Counted from the stretch's first letter, positions 44,984 through 53,931 are shown. The stretch: 64,000 nt of DNA from Bacteroidota bacterium (GCA_016706865.1 JADJIS010000003.1:1612001-1676000); one strand, 5' to 3'. The notes: a model not told the origin generated them from the sequence alone. Translations and numbers: made by a program.

Positions 44984-44994
44984 GCCATTAATAA

Positions 44995-46386
44995 CTACAA
45001 TCCATCCAACGTATTGATTATTCCATCTCGCAACTTCATTAATTTTTCCTTATCCACGGTATTCATCCCTCTAAACCGCATTACTGAACGCCATTTCTTC
45101 AAATCGTACCAATAATAAAAGGCAATATGCCCCGTGATCGGGAAAGAAATTAAAAATATTAAGGCGGAGAATAAACTGCCTAATAACTGGCTTATAATTA
45201 ATGTCAAAATAAGATAATAAATGGGAAATACTATCAGCCCTATCACATAATGTGCTGAGCTATTAAATATGGATTGTTTTATTTTTTTCTCCACATATTT
45301 TTGAGGAATGATATATGGAATAAAATTCAATATAAATCCGTAAATAAAAACGGGTAAAAAAAGTATAAAATAAATTGCCATAAAAACAATGGATAAGGTA
45401 TTGTGTTTTGCCTTATCAAAAGTATTTTCACGGAAATTGTGCAAAACCAATTCATTTTTATATGTATGAAAATTATGCACTAATTCTTTCATGCCTTCCG
45501 AATCATGCTGGCGGTAATTTTCCAATTTTGCAGCGATCGTTTTTTCTGCTTTAAGTTTTGAAAGAGGCTCATAATTTTCACCGCTTTCTAAAACATGATG
45601 CCTGGCGTACATTTGACTCATACCCACGATGTCGTGATGGAAATGTGAATGGTCAACATGCAGCGTAACTTCCTTCATTCCATTTTCGATAGCATCCTTA
45701 AGATCATGCATTGCCAGTGCGGGGTTGCTCTTATAAGATTCGGAATAGGATTTTAATAATATTGGTTTACCAACATTCACCAATTGCCATTTTTTGAATT
45801 TTTGGGATGCAGAATAATTAATTCCAACTGGAATTATATGCACATCTAATGCAAAGTCATATCGCTCTTCTGCCAAAAATGCGATCCTACAAATGCCTTT
45901 TTTTAAAGGCCGGATATGTTCCTCATCAATACAATTTCCCTCCGGATAAATACCGATCATCCCATTTTTAGATAAAATATCGGCACATGCATTAAAAGTT
46001 GGGTCGTTGAGTTCTTTGGTATCCCCACCATCCCGCTCGCGCCAAATGGGCAACATGTGAAAGAAATAAAATAAATTTCCTGCTATTTTATTATTCCAAG
46101 CATCTCCGCGAGCCAGTTGCCAAACCTGAGTGCTCTTGGTATTTACAAAGGCGAGAGAATCCATAAAGGCATTGCGGTGACTAATTGCAAATATTACAGG
46201 TTTACCTTCAGGCACATTTTCCCATCCGTTTACCTGAAATTTGCTGTAATAGAAACGATAGGGAATTCCGACCAGGAATGGTTGCACGAGCCAATACCCA
46301 GTACTCCATACATGCAGTTTGCGATCGCGAAAGGGAACAACGGCCTTTTTCTTAAATATCTTCTGAATATCCTTTCTTTCCAGCAT
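44995..46386 (-). CDS. 1-acylglycerol-3-phosphate acyltransferase-like protein
   Basis: 463 aa from the ATG at 46386 (MLERKDIQKIFKKKAVVPF); a promoter box at 46396-46403 excludes the longer upstream frame. The acyltransferase domain (about 65-260) has ISHRNAFMDSLAF, the HX5D variant common in this phylum, and GIYPEGNC as the second block. About 330-440 has two or three transmembrane helices (LSIVFMAIYFILFLPVFIYG, YVIGLIVFPIYYLILTLIIS). It probably acylates lysophospholipid or another lipid at the inner membrane. Divergent from mutS2. Confidence 0.87.
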   Translation of the reverse strand: MLERKDIQKIFKKKAVVPFRDRKLHVWSTGYWLVQPFLVGIPYRFYYSKFQVNGWENVPEGKPVIFAISHRNAFMDSLAFVNTKSTQVWQLARGDAWNNKIAGNLFYFFHMLPIWRERDGGDTKELNDPTFNACADILSKNGMIGIYPEGNCIDEEHIRPLKKGICRIAFLAEERYDFALDVHIIPVGINYSASQKFKKWQLVNVGKPILLKSYSESYKSNPALAMHDLKDAIENGMKEVTLHVDHSHFHHDIVGMSQMYARHHVLESGENYEPLSKLKAEKTIAAKLENYRQHDSEGMKELVHNFHTYKNELVLHNFRENTFDKAKHNTLSIVFMAIYFILFLPVFIYGFILNFIPYIIPQKYVEKKIKQSIFNSSAHYVIGLIVFPIYYLILTLIISQLLGSLFSALIFLISFPITGHIAFYYWYDLKKWRSVMRFRGMNTVDKEKLMKLRDGIINTLDGL

Positions 46387-46395
46387 AAAATCGTG

Positions 46396-46403
46396 CAAAC
46401 ATA
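46396..46403 (-). promoter_or_regulatory. -7 box TATGTTTG before the acyltransferase gene
   Basis: TAnnTTTG on the minus strand, 9 bases before the ATG at 46386; it selects this start. Confidence 0.5.
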
Positions 46404-46470
46404 ATGCAAGTAAGTTAGAAAATAGACAAAATAGCTCAATTCCAGACTTGGAACGTACCTGCAATGGATT

Positions 46471-46478
46471 TAGTTTTG
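46471..46478 (+). promoter_or_regulatory. -7 box TAGTTTTG before mutS2
   Basis: TAnnTTTG match that overlaps a possible GTG start (46478), so transcription probably begins after it and translation uses the TTG at 46493. Confidence 0.5.
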
Positions 46479-46492
46479 TGACTAAAAAACAA

Positions 46493-48886
46493 TTGAAACT
46501 TTTTCCAGCAGATATAACACAGGTATTAGAATTTGAGAAGGTATTGGCTGAAGTTGCCAAGTATTGTGATAGCGCTTTAGGTTCCGACAGGGTTGTAAAA
46601 GTACGACCAATGTGGAAATACGAAGAGATCAGAAAATTATTGCAGCAGACAAATGAAATGAGTTTGTTGTTGCAATACGAAGATAATTTTCCTCATGATA
46701 GAATTCATGATATTAGGGAAACTACAAATTTGCTCAAGATCGAAAATTATGTATTGAGTGAATTGCAGTTCCATGAAATAAATAAAGTTGCATTATTGGC
46801 GGGGAATATTATCCGTTTTTTCAAAACCAATGCGGAAAAATATCCTATTTTACATACTTTGATAAGTGATAGCGAATATATTCCGGTGATACCTAATGAA
46901 ATTAAAAAGGTGATAACACCTGAGGGAACGATAAGACCTGATGCCTCCCCTGAATTAATTCGAATCAAAAAAGAAAAAGACTCTGCTATAAGAAGTCTTG
47001 ATAAAGTTTTTAACAACGCTTTAAGCCGGTTTAGAAAAGCGGGTTATTTAAGTGAAGTGGAAGAAAGCATGCGCAACGGTCGCAGGGTTTTGGGGATATT
47101 AAGTGAATATAAAAGAAAACTCAGTGGAATTATTCACGATGAAAGCGATACCGGTAAAACCATATTTATGGAACCGGAGGAAGTGGTAAATATTCAGAAT
47201 GAAATATTTGAATTAGAGCGCGAGGAAAAACGGGAAATCTATAGAATTCTGCAAACCCTTACCAAAACAATTGCACCTTACGCTTATCATTTAGAAAACT
47301 ATCAGCACATTTTAGGCATCATTGATTTCACCAGAGCAAAAGCAAAATACGCTTTGGAAATAAATGCAAATATGCCGATACTGGAAAAACATCCTATTAT
47401 TTGTTTATATCATGCAACACATCCCGTATTATTTTTACTGAATAAAAAACATCATAAACCCATAGTTCCATTGGATGTGGAATTAGATGAAAATAAAAGA
47501 ATACTCATCATATCGGGTCCTAATGCAGGAGGTAAATCGGTGGCAATGAAGACCATCGGGCTATTGGTTTACATGACACAATGCGGATTATTAATACCCG
47601 CAGCAGATAATTCACGTATTGGTATTTTTGAAAATATTTTTTGTGATATTGGTGATACTCAGTCACTGGAAGACGAACTCTCCACCTATTCTTCCCGATT
47701 GATCAAAATCAAATACTTTTTGACCCATAGCAATAAAGAAACATTGATCCTTATTGATGAATTCGGAACAGGAACTGATCCTGTAATGGGAGGAGCAATA
47801 GCGGAAGCATCACTTAAATTGCTGAATGATAAAAAAATATTTGCAGTTGTTACCACGCATTATGCAAATTTAAAGGCATTTGCTGCGAATAATATCGGAG
47901 TATTTAATGGAAGTATGTTATATGATGAAGCAGCATTAAAACCTCTTTATAAATTAGAGACCGGAAAACCCGGAAGTAGTTTTGCATTTGAACTCGCAAA
48001 AAAATCGGAATTGCCGCAACATCTTATTGAGGAGGCAAAAAAACTGATAAGTATAGAACATATTCGATTTGAAGAATTATTAAAAAATGTTCGTGTTGAA
48101 AAAGAGCATATCAAATTGAGGGATAAAGAGGTTAGTAAAAAGGAAGAGGAACTGAAAAAACGAGAAAAGGAAGTGGAACTTGCCTTTGAAAAAGCAAAAG
48201 AAAAACAGGAACGATACAACCTTAAGAAACTGGAAAAGGAAGATGATGCAGTGCGCAAAATGGAATTGGAATTCAGATCGCTTTTAACGGAATTAAAAAA
48301 TATATCAACTTCAAATGATAATCCTGAAAATTCGAAGGAGCTTGCTAAAGAAAAATTACGTCAGTTTATAGGCACTCAAAGAAAACAAACATTTAATAAA
48401 CGAAAAATTGTTCATGATAAAATAGTTCCCAATTTTCAAAAAGGGGAAATTAAGGTTGGAGGACTAGTTAAATTAATTTCCGGCAGTGAGATCGGTGTTT
48501 TGGAATCTATTCAGAAAAACAGAGCTACAGTGGTATTTAGAAATATGAAGACTTCTGTGAACCTGGATGAATTGATCGGAATTGCTTCTGCGGATGCACC
48601 TCAGGAACAAAAACAAATAATCAGGGTGGATATTGATGAAAGTGAATTTCCACAGGAACTTGACCTCCGTGGAAAATCAAAAGAGGAAGCCATGTTAGAA
48701 CTCGAAAATTATTTGGACAGAGCATTAATGCGCAGTGTGTTTCAATTGCGAATACTTCATGGAAAGGGAACCGGAGTAATTCGCGAAATGGTGCAACAAA
48801 CACTAAAAAAACACAAAGGCGTTAAAAGCTTCGAATTCGCAACACGAGAGATGGGTGGTGATGGGATCACAGTAGTTAATTTTTAA
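46493..48886 (+). CDS. mutS2: Endonuclease MutS2
   Basis: 797 aa from a TTG at 46493 (MKLFPADITQVLEFEKV), chosen because homologues begin MKLYP..LEF and the promoter box lies at 46471; GTG at 46478 and TTG at 46448 are alternatives. Lacks the mismatch-recognition domain, as MutS2 does. Core and clamp helices about 1-290; ATPase with Walker A SGPNAGGKSVAMKT and the TLILIDEFGTGTDP Walker B; a coiled-coil about 520-620; a C-terminal Smr nuclease domain with LDLRGKSKEEA and ILHGKGTGVIRE. Roles in the family: suppression of recombination and rescue of collided ribosomes. Confidence 0.94.
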   Translation: MKLFPADITQVLEFEKVLAEVAKYCDSALGSDRVVKVRPMWKYEEIRKLLQQTNEMSLLLQYEDNFPHDRIHDIRETTNLLKIENYVLSELQFHEINKVALLAGNIIRFFKTNAEKYPILHTLISDSEYIPVIPNEIKKVITPEGTIRPDASPELIRIKKEKDSAIRSLDKVFNNALSRFRKAGYLSEVEESMRNGRRVLGILSEYKRKLSGIIHDESDTGKTIFMEPEEVVNIQNEIFELEREEKREIYRILQTLTKTIAPYAYHLENYQHILGIIDFTRAKAKYALEINANMPILEKHPIICLYHATHPVLFLLNKKHHKPIVPLDVELDENKRILIISGPNAGGKSVAMKTIGLLVYMTQCGLLIPAADNSRIGIFENIFCDIGDTQSLEDELSTYSSRLIKIKYFLTHSNKETLILIDEFGTGTDPVMGGAIAEASLKLLNDKKIFAVVTTHYANLKAFAANNIGVFNGSMLYDEAALKPLYKLETGKPGSSFAFELAKKSELPQHLIEEAKKLISIEHIRFEELLKNVRVEKEHIKLRDKEVSKKEEELKKREKEVELAFEKAKEKQERYNLKKLEKEDDAVRKMELEFRSLLTELKNISTSNDNPENSKELAKEKLRQFIGTQRKQTFNKRKIVHDKIVPNFQKGEIKVGGLVKLISGSEIGVLESIQKNRATVVFRNMKTSVNLDELIGIASADAPQEQKQIIRVDIDESEFPQELDLRGKSKEEAMLELENYLDRALMRSVFQLRILHGKGTGVIREMVQQTLKKHKGVKSFEFATREMGGDGITVVNF

Positions 48887-48983
48887 TTAAAATATTTTAG
48901 CTGCGAATCGGTCTGCAAAGAGCATTCGGTAGTTGGATAAATAAAAAATTATAGAATAAAATCTTTATTATGTAAAAAAGGTC

Positions 48984-49062
48984 GCCACGAATGCACGAAT
49001 AAACAGCCATCAAAGTATTATTAATATATATATATTATATTTTTTATTCGTGCATTCGTGGC
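48984..49062. repeat. Large inverted repeat between mutS2 and the repair gene
   Basis: A perfect 20-bp stem (GCCACGAATGCACGAATAAA at 48984-49003 and its complement at 49043-49062) with a 39-base AT-rich loop. It may be a small non-autonomous element; the text of the arms resembles repeats I associate with GxxExxY cassettes. Confidence 0.85.
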
Positions 49063-49153
49063 TAAATTTTTCATCCGCAATATAGACTCAAATATATAAT
49101 TCAATAAATTTTATACAATTTCATTTGTAGCAAACCTTTAATACGATAAATTC

Positions 49154-50260
49154 ATGCCCGAACCTCTAAAAAATTTATTCTCGAAATCTTTTATCAACGA
49201 GCTTTCCATTGTTTTATCAGAAACCATTCGTGGGTTTAATAAAAAGGCATTTGTTCAAAAAATATTTGACAAAAACTGGGAGGAAAAAGAATTAAAACAG
49301 CGTATGCGGCATATCACACTCACATTGCATGAGTTCTTGCCGGATGATTTTGTAGCGGCATCCAAAATTATTGTTGATATAACGAATAACTATATTCAAA
49401 AAAAGGGTGAGGGATTATCTTTTTTACACATGTTTTTACCTGAATATATTGAATTATTTGGTATCAACCATTTTAAGGAGTCGGTGAAAGCTTTTGAGCA
49501 GGTTACAAAATTCACGAGTGCGGAGTTTGCTGTGCGACCCTTTATAATTAAGTATCCCGAAAAAATGATGGCGCAAATGTTATTGTGGAGTAAAAATAAA
49601 AATGTTTATGTGCGCAGACTATCTACTGAAGGTTGTAGGCCACGGTTACCCTGGGCGATAGCATTGCCGGAATTTAAAAAGAACCCTGCTCTCATTCTTC
49701 CTATACTGGAAAATTTAAAGAATGACGATGCGGAAACAGTAAGAAAAAGTGTTGCCAACAATATCAATGATATTTCGAAGGATAATCCTGATATTGTTTT
49801 AAACATCATTAAAAAATGGAAAGGAAAAAGTAAGAACACCGATTGGATAATTAAACACGGAGCCAGAACCTTATTAAAAAGTGGACATGAACATGCAATG
49901 AGTAACTTCGGATTACAGCAGGTGAATGAAATTGAGATCAGTAAATTTAAATTAAGTTCTGCTTCCATCCATTTAGGCGAAACCTTAAGTTTTACTTTTC
50001 ATATAGTTAATAAAGAACCAAAGGATCACAAATTGCGAATAGATTATGCAATTTATTATGTGAAGTCGGGTGGAAAACAATCCAAAAAGGTTTTCAGACT
50101 AACTGAAAATAATTTTCTTAAACAAAAAGTGGTGGTGATAACAAAAAAACAGCGTTTTATCGACTTTACAACACGTAAACATCATGCAGGAAAACATCAT
50201 TTAAGCATAATTGTGAATGGTAAAGAGCTGGCTAAAAAATCATTTTTATTAACACGATGA
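49154..50260 (+). CDS. DNA alkylation repair protein (AlkC/AlkD-like HEAT repeats)
   Basis: 368 aa. Residues 1-245 are HEAT-like helical repeats; WSKNKNVYVRRLSTEGCRPRLPWAIALPEF is split here over the diagnostic AlkC block (RRLSTEG, RPRLPWA). WIIKHGARTLLKSG is the last repeat. A 110-residue C-terminal beta domain follows (SSASIHLGETLSFTFHIV), as in AlkC relatives. Family enzymes excise N3- and N7-alkylated purines without base flipping. Cytoplasmic; monocistronic. Confidence 0.9.
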   Translation: MPEPLKNLFSKSFINELSIVLSETIRGFNKKAFVQKIFDKNWEEKELKQRMRHITLTLHEFLPDDFVAASKIIVDITNNYIQKKGEGLSFLHMFLPEYIELFGINHFKESVKAFEQVTKFTSAEFAVRPFIIKYPEKMMAQMLLWSKNKNVYVRRLSTEGCRPRLPWAIALPEFKKNPALILPILENLKNDDAETVRKSVANNINDISKDNPDIVLNIIKKWKGKSKNTDWIIKHGARTLLKSGHEHAMSNFGLQQVNEIEISKFKLSSASIHLGETLSFTFHIVNKEPKDHKLRIDYAIYYVKSGGKQSKKVFRLTENNFLKQKVVVITKKQRFIDFTTRKHHAGKHHLSIIVNGKELAKKSFLLTR

Positions 50261-50633
50261 GAACATTATTTTATAAATGTTCTTTTTGTGTTCATATCAC
50301 TCACAAAACTCTCTGAAACCTTTATCCTACCATCATTTCGAATTTTCAACTTATGCACCATTTGTGCATAAACCCTGTGCTAAAAATGTGCAGAAATCCA
50401 TGGCCAAAAAATTTGGAAAATAATTACATCACAGTATATTTGTTACAGCTGATGAAAATATCCGAGCCGATCAGCAATGAAAGGCGGAATTTTTAGAAGA
50501 GAATTCGAAAGAAGGATCAGATAGAAATTTTTAAAGGGTGATTCGCAAGAAGAAACTTTGAGGAACAGTCTTCGGACATATCCCGGATTCGAATGTCAGT
50601 GGCAGTTTCATAAACTACGGTTTTTGAATTTGC

Positions 50634-50671
50634 GAAAGCGGAATCAGTCGTCAAAAATTGGTTCCGCTTTC
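50634..50671. repeat. Stem-loop GAAAGCGGAA / TTCCGCTTTC
   Basis: Perfect 10-bp stem around an 18-base loop in the 1-kb noncoding region; upstream sequence (50450-50475) holds another short stem GCTGAT/ATCAGC. Confidence 0.75.
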
Positions 50672-50748
50672 TTCGTAAATTAACTCTCCAACTTTTTTTT
50701 CATACTCTTTTAACGGAGTTCGTTAGCGCTGATTCCGTTGATGTTCAA

Positions 50749-50775
50749 AACCTCACCGGTCAGTGAGGTTTTTTT
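50749..50775 (+). terminator. Rho-independent terminator with no adjacent gene
   Basis: Stem AACCTCAC / GTGAGGTT with loop CGGTCA, followed by TTTTT. The nearest plus-strand gene ends almost 500 bp upstream, which suggests that an RNA is transcribed from within the noncoding region. Confidence 0.88.
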
Positions 50776-50830
50776 AATCCAACTTATAGAAAGGTTGGAG
50801 CGCAGCGACTTCCTTTCTATTAGTTGGATT
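50776..50830. repeat. Long hairpin overlapping the first 130-bp repeat
   Basis: AATCCAACTTATAGAAAGG (50776-50794) pairs with CCTTTCTATTAGTTGGATT (50812-50830), 18 of 19 positions. The outer bases ATCCAAC and GTTGGAT happen to satisfy RYYYAAC/GTTRRRY. Confidence 0.85.
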
Positions 50831-51120
50831 TATCCCGAATAGAAAATCACTAAAATTTTGATCTGTAAATAAAACTTCCTGATTTTCTTATTCGGGATCC
50901 TTCGATGTTCAACAAAATCATAAAAGGAGTGAGCGACTGCACTATTGCATTAGTTGGATTTATCCCGAATAGAAAATCACTAAAATTTTGATCTGTAAAT
51001 AAAACTTCCTGATTTTCTTATTCGGGATCCTTCGATGTTCAACAAAATCATAAAAGGAGTGAGCGACTGCACTATTGCATTAGTTGGATTTATCCCGAAT
51101 AGAAAATCACTAAAATTTTG
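50821..51120. repeat. Exact 130-bp tandem repeat, 2.3 copies
   Basis: Copies start at 50821, 50951 and 51081 (partial, 40 bp), all beginning TAGTTGGATTTATCCCGAAT and identical throughout as far as I can read. Each full copy has an inner hairpin: TCCCGAATAGAAAATCA with TGATTTTCTTATTCGGGA (50833-50849 with 50880-50897 in copy 1). Confidence 0.95.
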
Positions 51121-51144
51121 AATGGTAAATATTTCTCCATGAGC

Positions 51145-51304
51145 CATTTAATTCGAAGCAAAAATCTCCAATGTTACAAACTGCCCACGGATCCCCAGTC
51201 CCATAGGGGAGCAGCTTTACCTCTAGTCATAAATTTTAGTACCTATTTAATTCGAAGCAAAGATCTCCAATGTTACGCACTGCTCACTGCCCACTGCTCA
51301 CTGT
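51145..51304. repeat. Dispersed repeat related to the composite repeat at 13-15 kb
   Basis: Two copies, 100 bp apart, of TTTAATTCGAAGCAAA followed by ATCTCCAATGTTAC and ACTGCYC heptamers. The same order, with AATTCGGAGGGAAAATCA, is found at 13228, 14931 and 15350. Ends with ACTGCTC/ACTGCCC/ACTACTC heptamers touching the stop of the lipoprotein gene at 51305. Confidence 0.85.
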
Positions 51305-52747
51305 TTACTGCCCACTACTCAACGCCAACTCCTCATTTTTCCCAATTGATTCAAACTGCCTGCGTAATTCATTTTCATCAGCAACCTTAAATACAAGATC
51401 GTTTACAGTAGAACCGTTAATTAAATACTTTTTAGTAGCAATTTCTGTTTTACCATCTACAATTCTCATAGCTACTATTGTTGCATACTGACCACCCGGA
51501 AGATTTTGAAATTCAAATCCACCTGTAAAACGTTTACCTGTCATCACACTGGATATATCATTAAAAACGATACGCACTGTTGCATCATAGGTGGAATCTA
51601 AAACCACAAATAAATTTGTTTTAGGTATTTGCGGATCAGTGAACCGATCACAATTTATCCAACCTAATTGCGCGGAAACCATTAAATATCTGTCAGCTTC
51701 AAAGGAAGCAGTAAATTTTTTTTCCTCCGGTTTATCATTTACTAATAACTTCGTGGGAATTTTTTTTGGATCGCGAACCCAATTCATTTTAACAGGGATC
51801 ATCATTTTCTTAGCTTCATATATATTTACACTTGTGATCCAACAAGGACTGTTTTGAAAAGCTACTACCAACTGCGAATCGGCGTATGTTCTAATGAAGG
51901 GTGATGTATACACCTTGATGGGTTGTCCCTCTGAATTTACACTAAAGTTGACATAAGATGTTGCATTCAGAATAATTTCTTTTTTTGAAGATGCTTCATC
52001 AAAACCATCCGGGAAAACATACTGACTGTGCAAATATTCATACAATGCACCAATTCCACCGTCAAATTGTGTTTTTACTTTTTTTCCCTTTTTATAGTAT
52101 CCACATAGGTTATAATTTCTATCGTCATAAAACATCAAATTACCTCTGTTTGCCGATACCCAATTTATACCATCCTCCGTTTCTTTACCATAAAATAATT
52201 CCATATTTTCTTTTTCTGTTGAAGATGGAATTTCTATATTATAATATTCACCGGCTTTTATTTCAACGATCCTACCGCCTGCACTTGCATCTAAATAAAC
52301 CATGCCGGCCGTCTCAATTAATTGATTATTAGAAGTTGTGGAAAGACCTTTAAACAAAAAATCGCTGGTGGAAAGATATTCTGTAACAGAAATTATTATG
52401 TCTTCACTCACCGGCATTTTATTATCGGCATAAACAAAAATTCCGGGATCAAATTTCACAGTGGTACCTTTCTCACAGGTAATTACGGAGAGACTTTGCG
52501 GATCAATTTTAAATTCTTCCCTTACAGGTGCAAATCCTTCCAGTCGTTCATAAATTTTGTTGTTAATCTGCTGTGATCGAACGGAATTAAATACCGGTAA
52601 TTCATCCACGGATTCAGTGGCAGCAAGAGTGTAATTTAGAACAGGTGGAACGGGATCATCCGAAGTTAGATCATTTTGATTTTGAGAACAGGAGAAGTTT
52701 AAAAATGCGCAGAGGGAACCAAGTATCAAAGAGTGGAAATATCTCAT
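51305..52747 (-). CDS. Large lipoprotein with a TonB C-terminal-like segment
   Basis: 480 aa. Lipoprotein signal ending LNFSCSQ (Cys20). The first 200 residues contain FKIDPQSLSVITCEKGTTVKF and VSEDIIISVTEYLS, a pattern seen in hypothetical Bacteroidota lipoproteins. About 225-290 (GIGALYEYLHSQYVFPDG...SYVNFSVNSEGQPIKVYTS) has the order of a TonB C-terminal domain: helix, then a strand with N-x-x-G. The remaining part is beta-rich, with a final GGFEFQNLPGGQYATIVAM strand region. No enzyme motif. Probably faces the periplasm or cell surface. Confidence 0.75.
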   Translation of the reverse strand: MRYFHSLILGSLCAFLNFSCSQNQNDLTSDDPVPPVLNYTLAATESVDELPVFNSVRSQQINNKIYERLEGFAPVREEFKIDPQSLSVITCEKGTTVKFDPGIFVYADNKMPVSEDIIISVTEYLSTSDFLFKGLSTTSNNQLIETAGMVYLDASAGGRIVEIKAGEYYNIEIPSSTEKENMELFYGKETEDGINWVSANRGNLMFYDDRNYNLCGYYKKGKKVKTQFDGGIGALYEYLHSQYVFPDGFDEASSKKEIILNATSYVNFSVNSEGQPIKVYTSPFIRTYADSQLVVAFQNSPCWITSVNIYEAKKMMIPVKMNWVRDPKKIPTKLLVNDKPEEKKFTASFEADRYLMVSAQLGWINCDRFTDPQIPKTNLFVVLDSTYDATVRIVFNDISSVMTGKRFTGGFEFQNLPGGQYATIVAMRIVDGKTEIATKKYLINGSTVNDLVFKVADENELRRQFESIGKNEELALSSGQ

Positions 52748-52857
52748 AAATACAGTTTTAGGTTGTGAAGTTTCCTTAAAAACGCAAAATCTACATTAAA
52801 AGTATATTTTAAGTTAGGAAGCCCAATAAAGTTACAGGAAATAGAAATTTCAGTAAT

Positions 52858-53931
52858 TTATTTTTGCAAAAATTGCATCAATAAACTATGAAAATGATGC
52901 ACACCCTTTTCCATTTTTGGAGAATACCTTCCTCTGAAATACAATCTTGAATGGAGTCCTCTGTGTACACTTTCCACTACTTCTTCATCTTCCATTTCCA
53001 CCGTATTTAGATCTGATCCTGCACCGGTATTATATTTATTTTCATCAAAAACATAAGTAATAAAAGAAACAATGGTTTTATCTTTTCCCTGTGGGCGGAT
53101 AATATTGAGCGACAATCCCCAAGGGTAAAAATTAAACATCATGTTCGGAAATACCCAATAATAATATGCTGCAATTTTTTTCCCGAAGTCAGGTGAATTC
53201 TGTGGCAGATCAAAAATTAATTCACCTTCTTTAGCAATGCCTAATTGAAGATTACTGTAATCAAAAAGATGCGTTTCATAACTCCCATAATCAATTACTT
53301 TATTCAATGATTTATGTACGAAGGGAATATGAAATCCCTCAAGATAATTATCACAATACAAGGCCCAATTTGCATTAATGCTGTAATCTTTAGACAGGTC
53401 TTTTTTTAATTTAAGTTTATCCCAGGGAAACCAGGGAATTCTATTTGTTATACCACTTAACAAATGCGCAATATCCATTTCCGGAAAAAGGGAGGCAAAA
53501 TATAAACCCCCGAATTTTTGCAAATGCACCATACTCAGATCATCCATTCTTGTAGGAAAATTTTGTGCCTCCTCAAATTCAGGCATACTTGAAAATTTAC
53601 CATCGGGTTGAAAACAACGGCCATGATATCTGCATCTAATAATGGAGGACTTTGTTTTTTCTGTTATCAAAATAAATCCTCGGTGTGTGCAAACATTTGA
53701 AACTAATTTTGCATCACCATTTGCATCAATACTCATAAGTAATGGCTCATCCAGACAGCCTTTCATAAAATCTACAGGGTATAAATATCCATTTTCAGCA
53801 TAATCATTTTCATCACCGATCATCTGCCAGCTTTTAGCAAAAACGAGTTCTTTAATTGCCGAATATTGTGCTTCACTTAAATAAAAATCTCCTGTAGGAG
53901 TTGATGCCAATGTGATATCTTTATCTATCAT
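52858..53931 (-). CDS. Rieske-type ring-hydroxylating oxygenase, alpha subunit family
   Basis: 357 aa from the ATG at 53931 (MIDKDITLASTPTGDFYL). The Rieske [2Fe-2S] site is CTHRGFILI...CRYHGRCF (Cys/His, then Cys/His). The catalytic mononuclear iron site is in NWALYCDNYLEGFHIPFVH, with the two histidines expected to bind iron; the third ligand (Asp) is not identified with certainty. Relatives include choline monooxygenase and carnitine or betaine demethylases. No reductase or ferredoxin gene is adjacent, so the electron donor must be elsewhere. Confidence 0.9.
   Translation of the reverse strand: MIDKDITLASTPTGDFYLSEAQYSAIKELVFAKSWQMIGDENDYAENGYLYPVDFMKGCLDEPLLMSIDANGDAKLVSNVCTHRGFILITEKTKSSIIRCRYHGRCFQPDGKFSSMPEFEEAQNFPTRMDDLSMVHLQKFGGLYFASLFPEMDIAHLLSGITNRIPWFPWDKLKLKKDLSKDYSINANWALYCDNYLEGFHIPFVHKSLNKVIDYGSYETHLFDYSNLQLGIAKEGELIFDLPQNSPDFGKKIAAYYYWVFPNMMFNFYPWGLSLNIIRPQGKDKTIVSFITYVFDENKYNTGAGSDLNTVEMEDEEVVESVHRGLHSRLYFRGRYSPKMEKGVHHFHSLLMQFLQK

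Larger units (their letters stand above)
50261..51304. other. One-kilobase noncoding region rich in structure
   Basis: No plausible gene; only a 15-codon ORF at 50477-50524 (MKGGIFRREFERRIR). Contents are listed separately: stem at 50634-50671, terminator at 50749-50775, hairpin at 50776-50830, exact 130-bp tandem repeats at 50821-51120 and a dispersed repeat at 51145-51304. It may specify one or more small RNAs. Confidence 0.7.

Noticed and set aside
46387..46560. N-terminal extension of the acyltransferase to 46560
   Set aside because: It would overlap the start of mutS2 on the other strand, has no family match, and a promoter box lies just before the ATG at 46386.
50450..50480. Hammerhead ribozyme core (CTGATGA ... 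GAAA)
   Set aside because: The bases between the two boxes do not form stem II, and CTGAT pairs better with ATCAG downstream.
50776..50830. Integron attC-like site (ATCCAAC ... GTTGGAT, imperfect hairpin)
   Set aside because: The consensus is short and palindromic hairpins satisfy it easily. There is no integrase gene, no cassette ORF, and the 130-bp repeats have only the GTTGGAT half in paired form.
50821..51120. CRISPR array
   Set aside because: The 130-bp repeats are contiguous, without unique spacers; no cas genes in the window.
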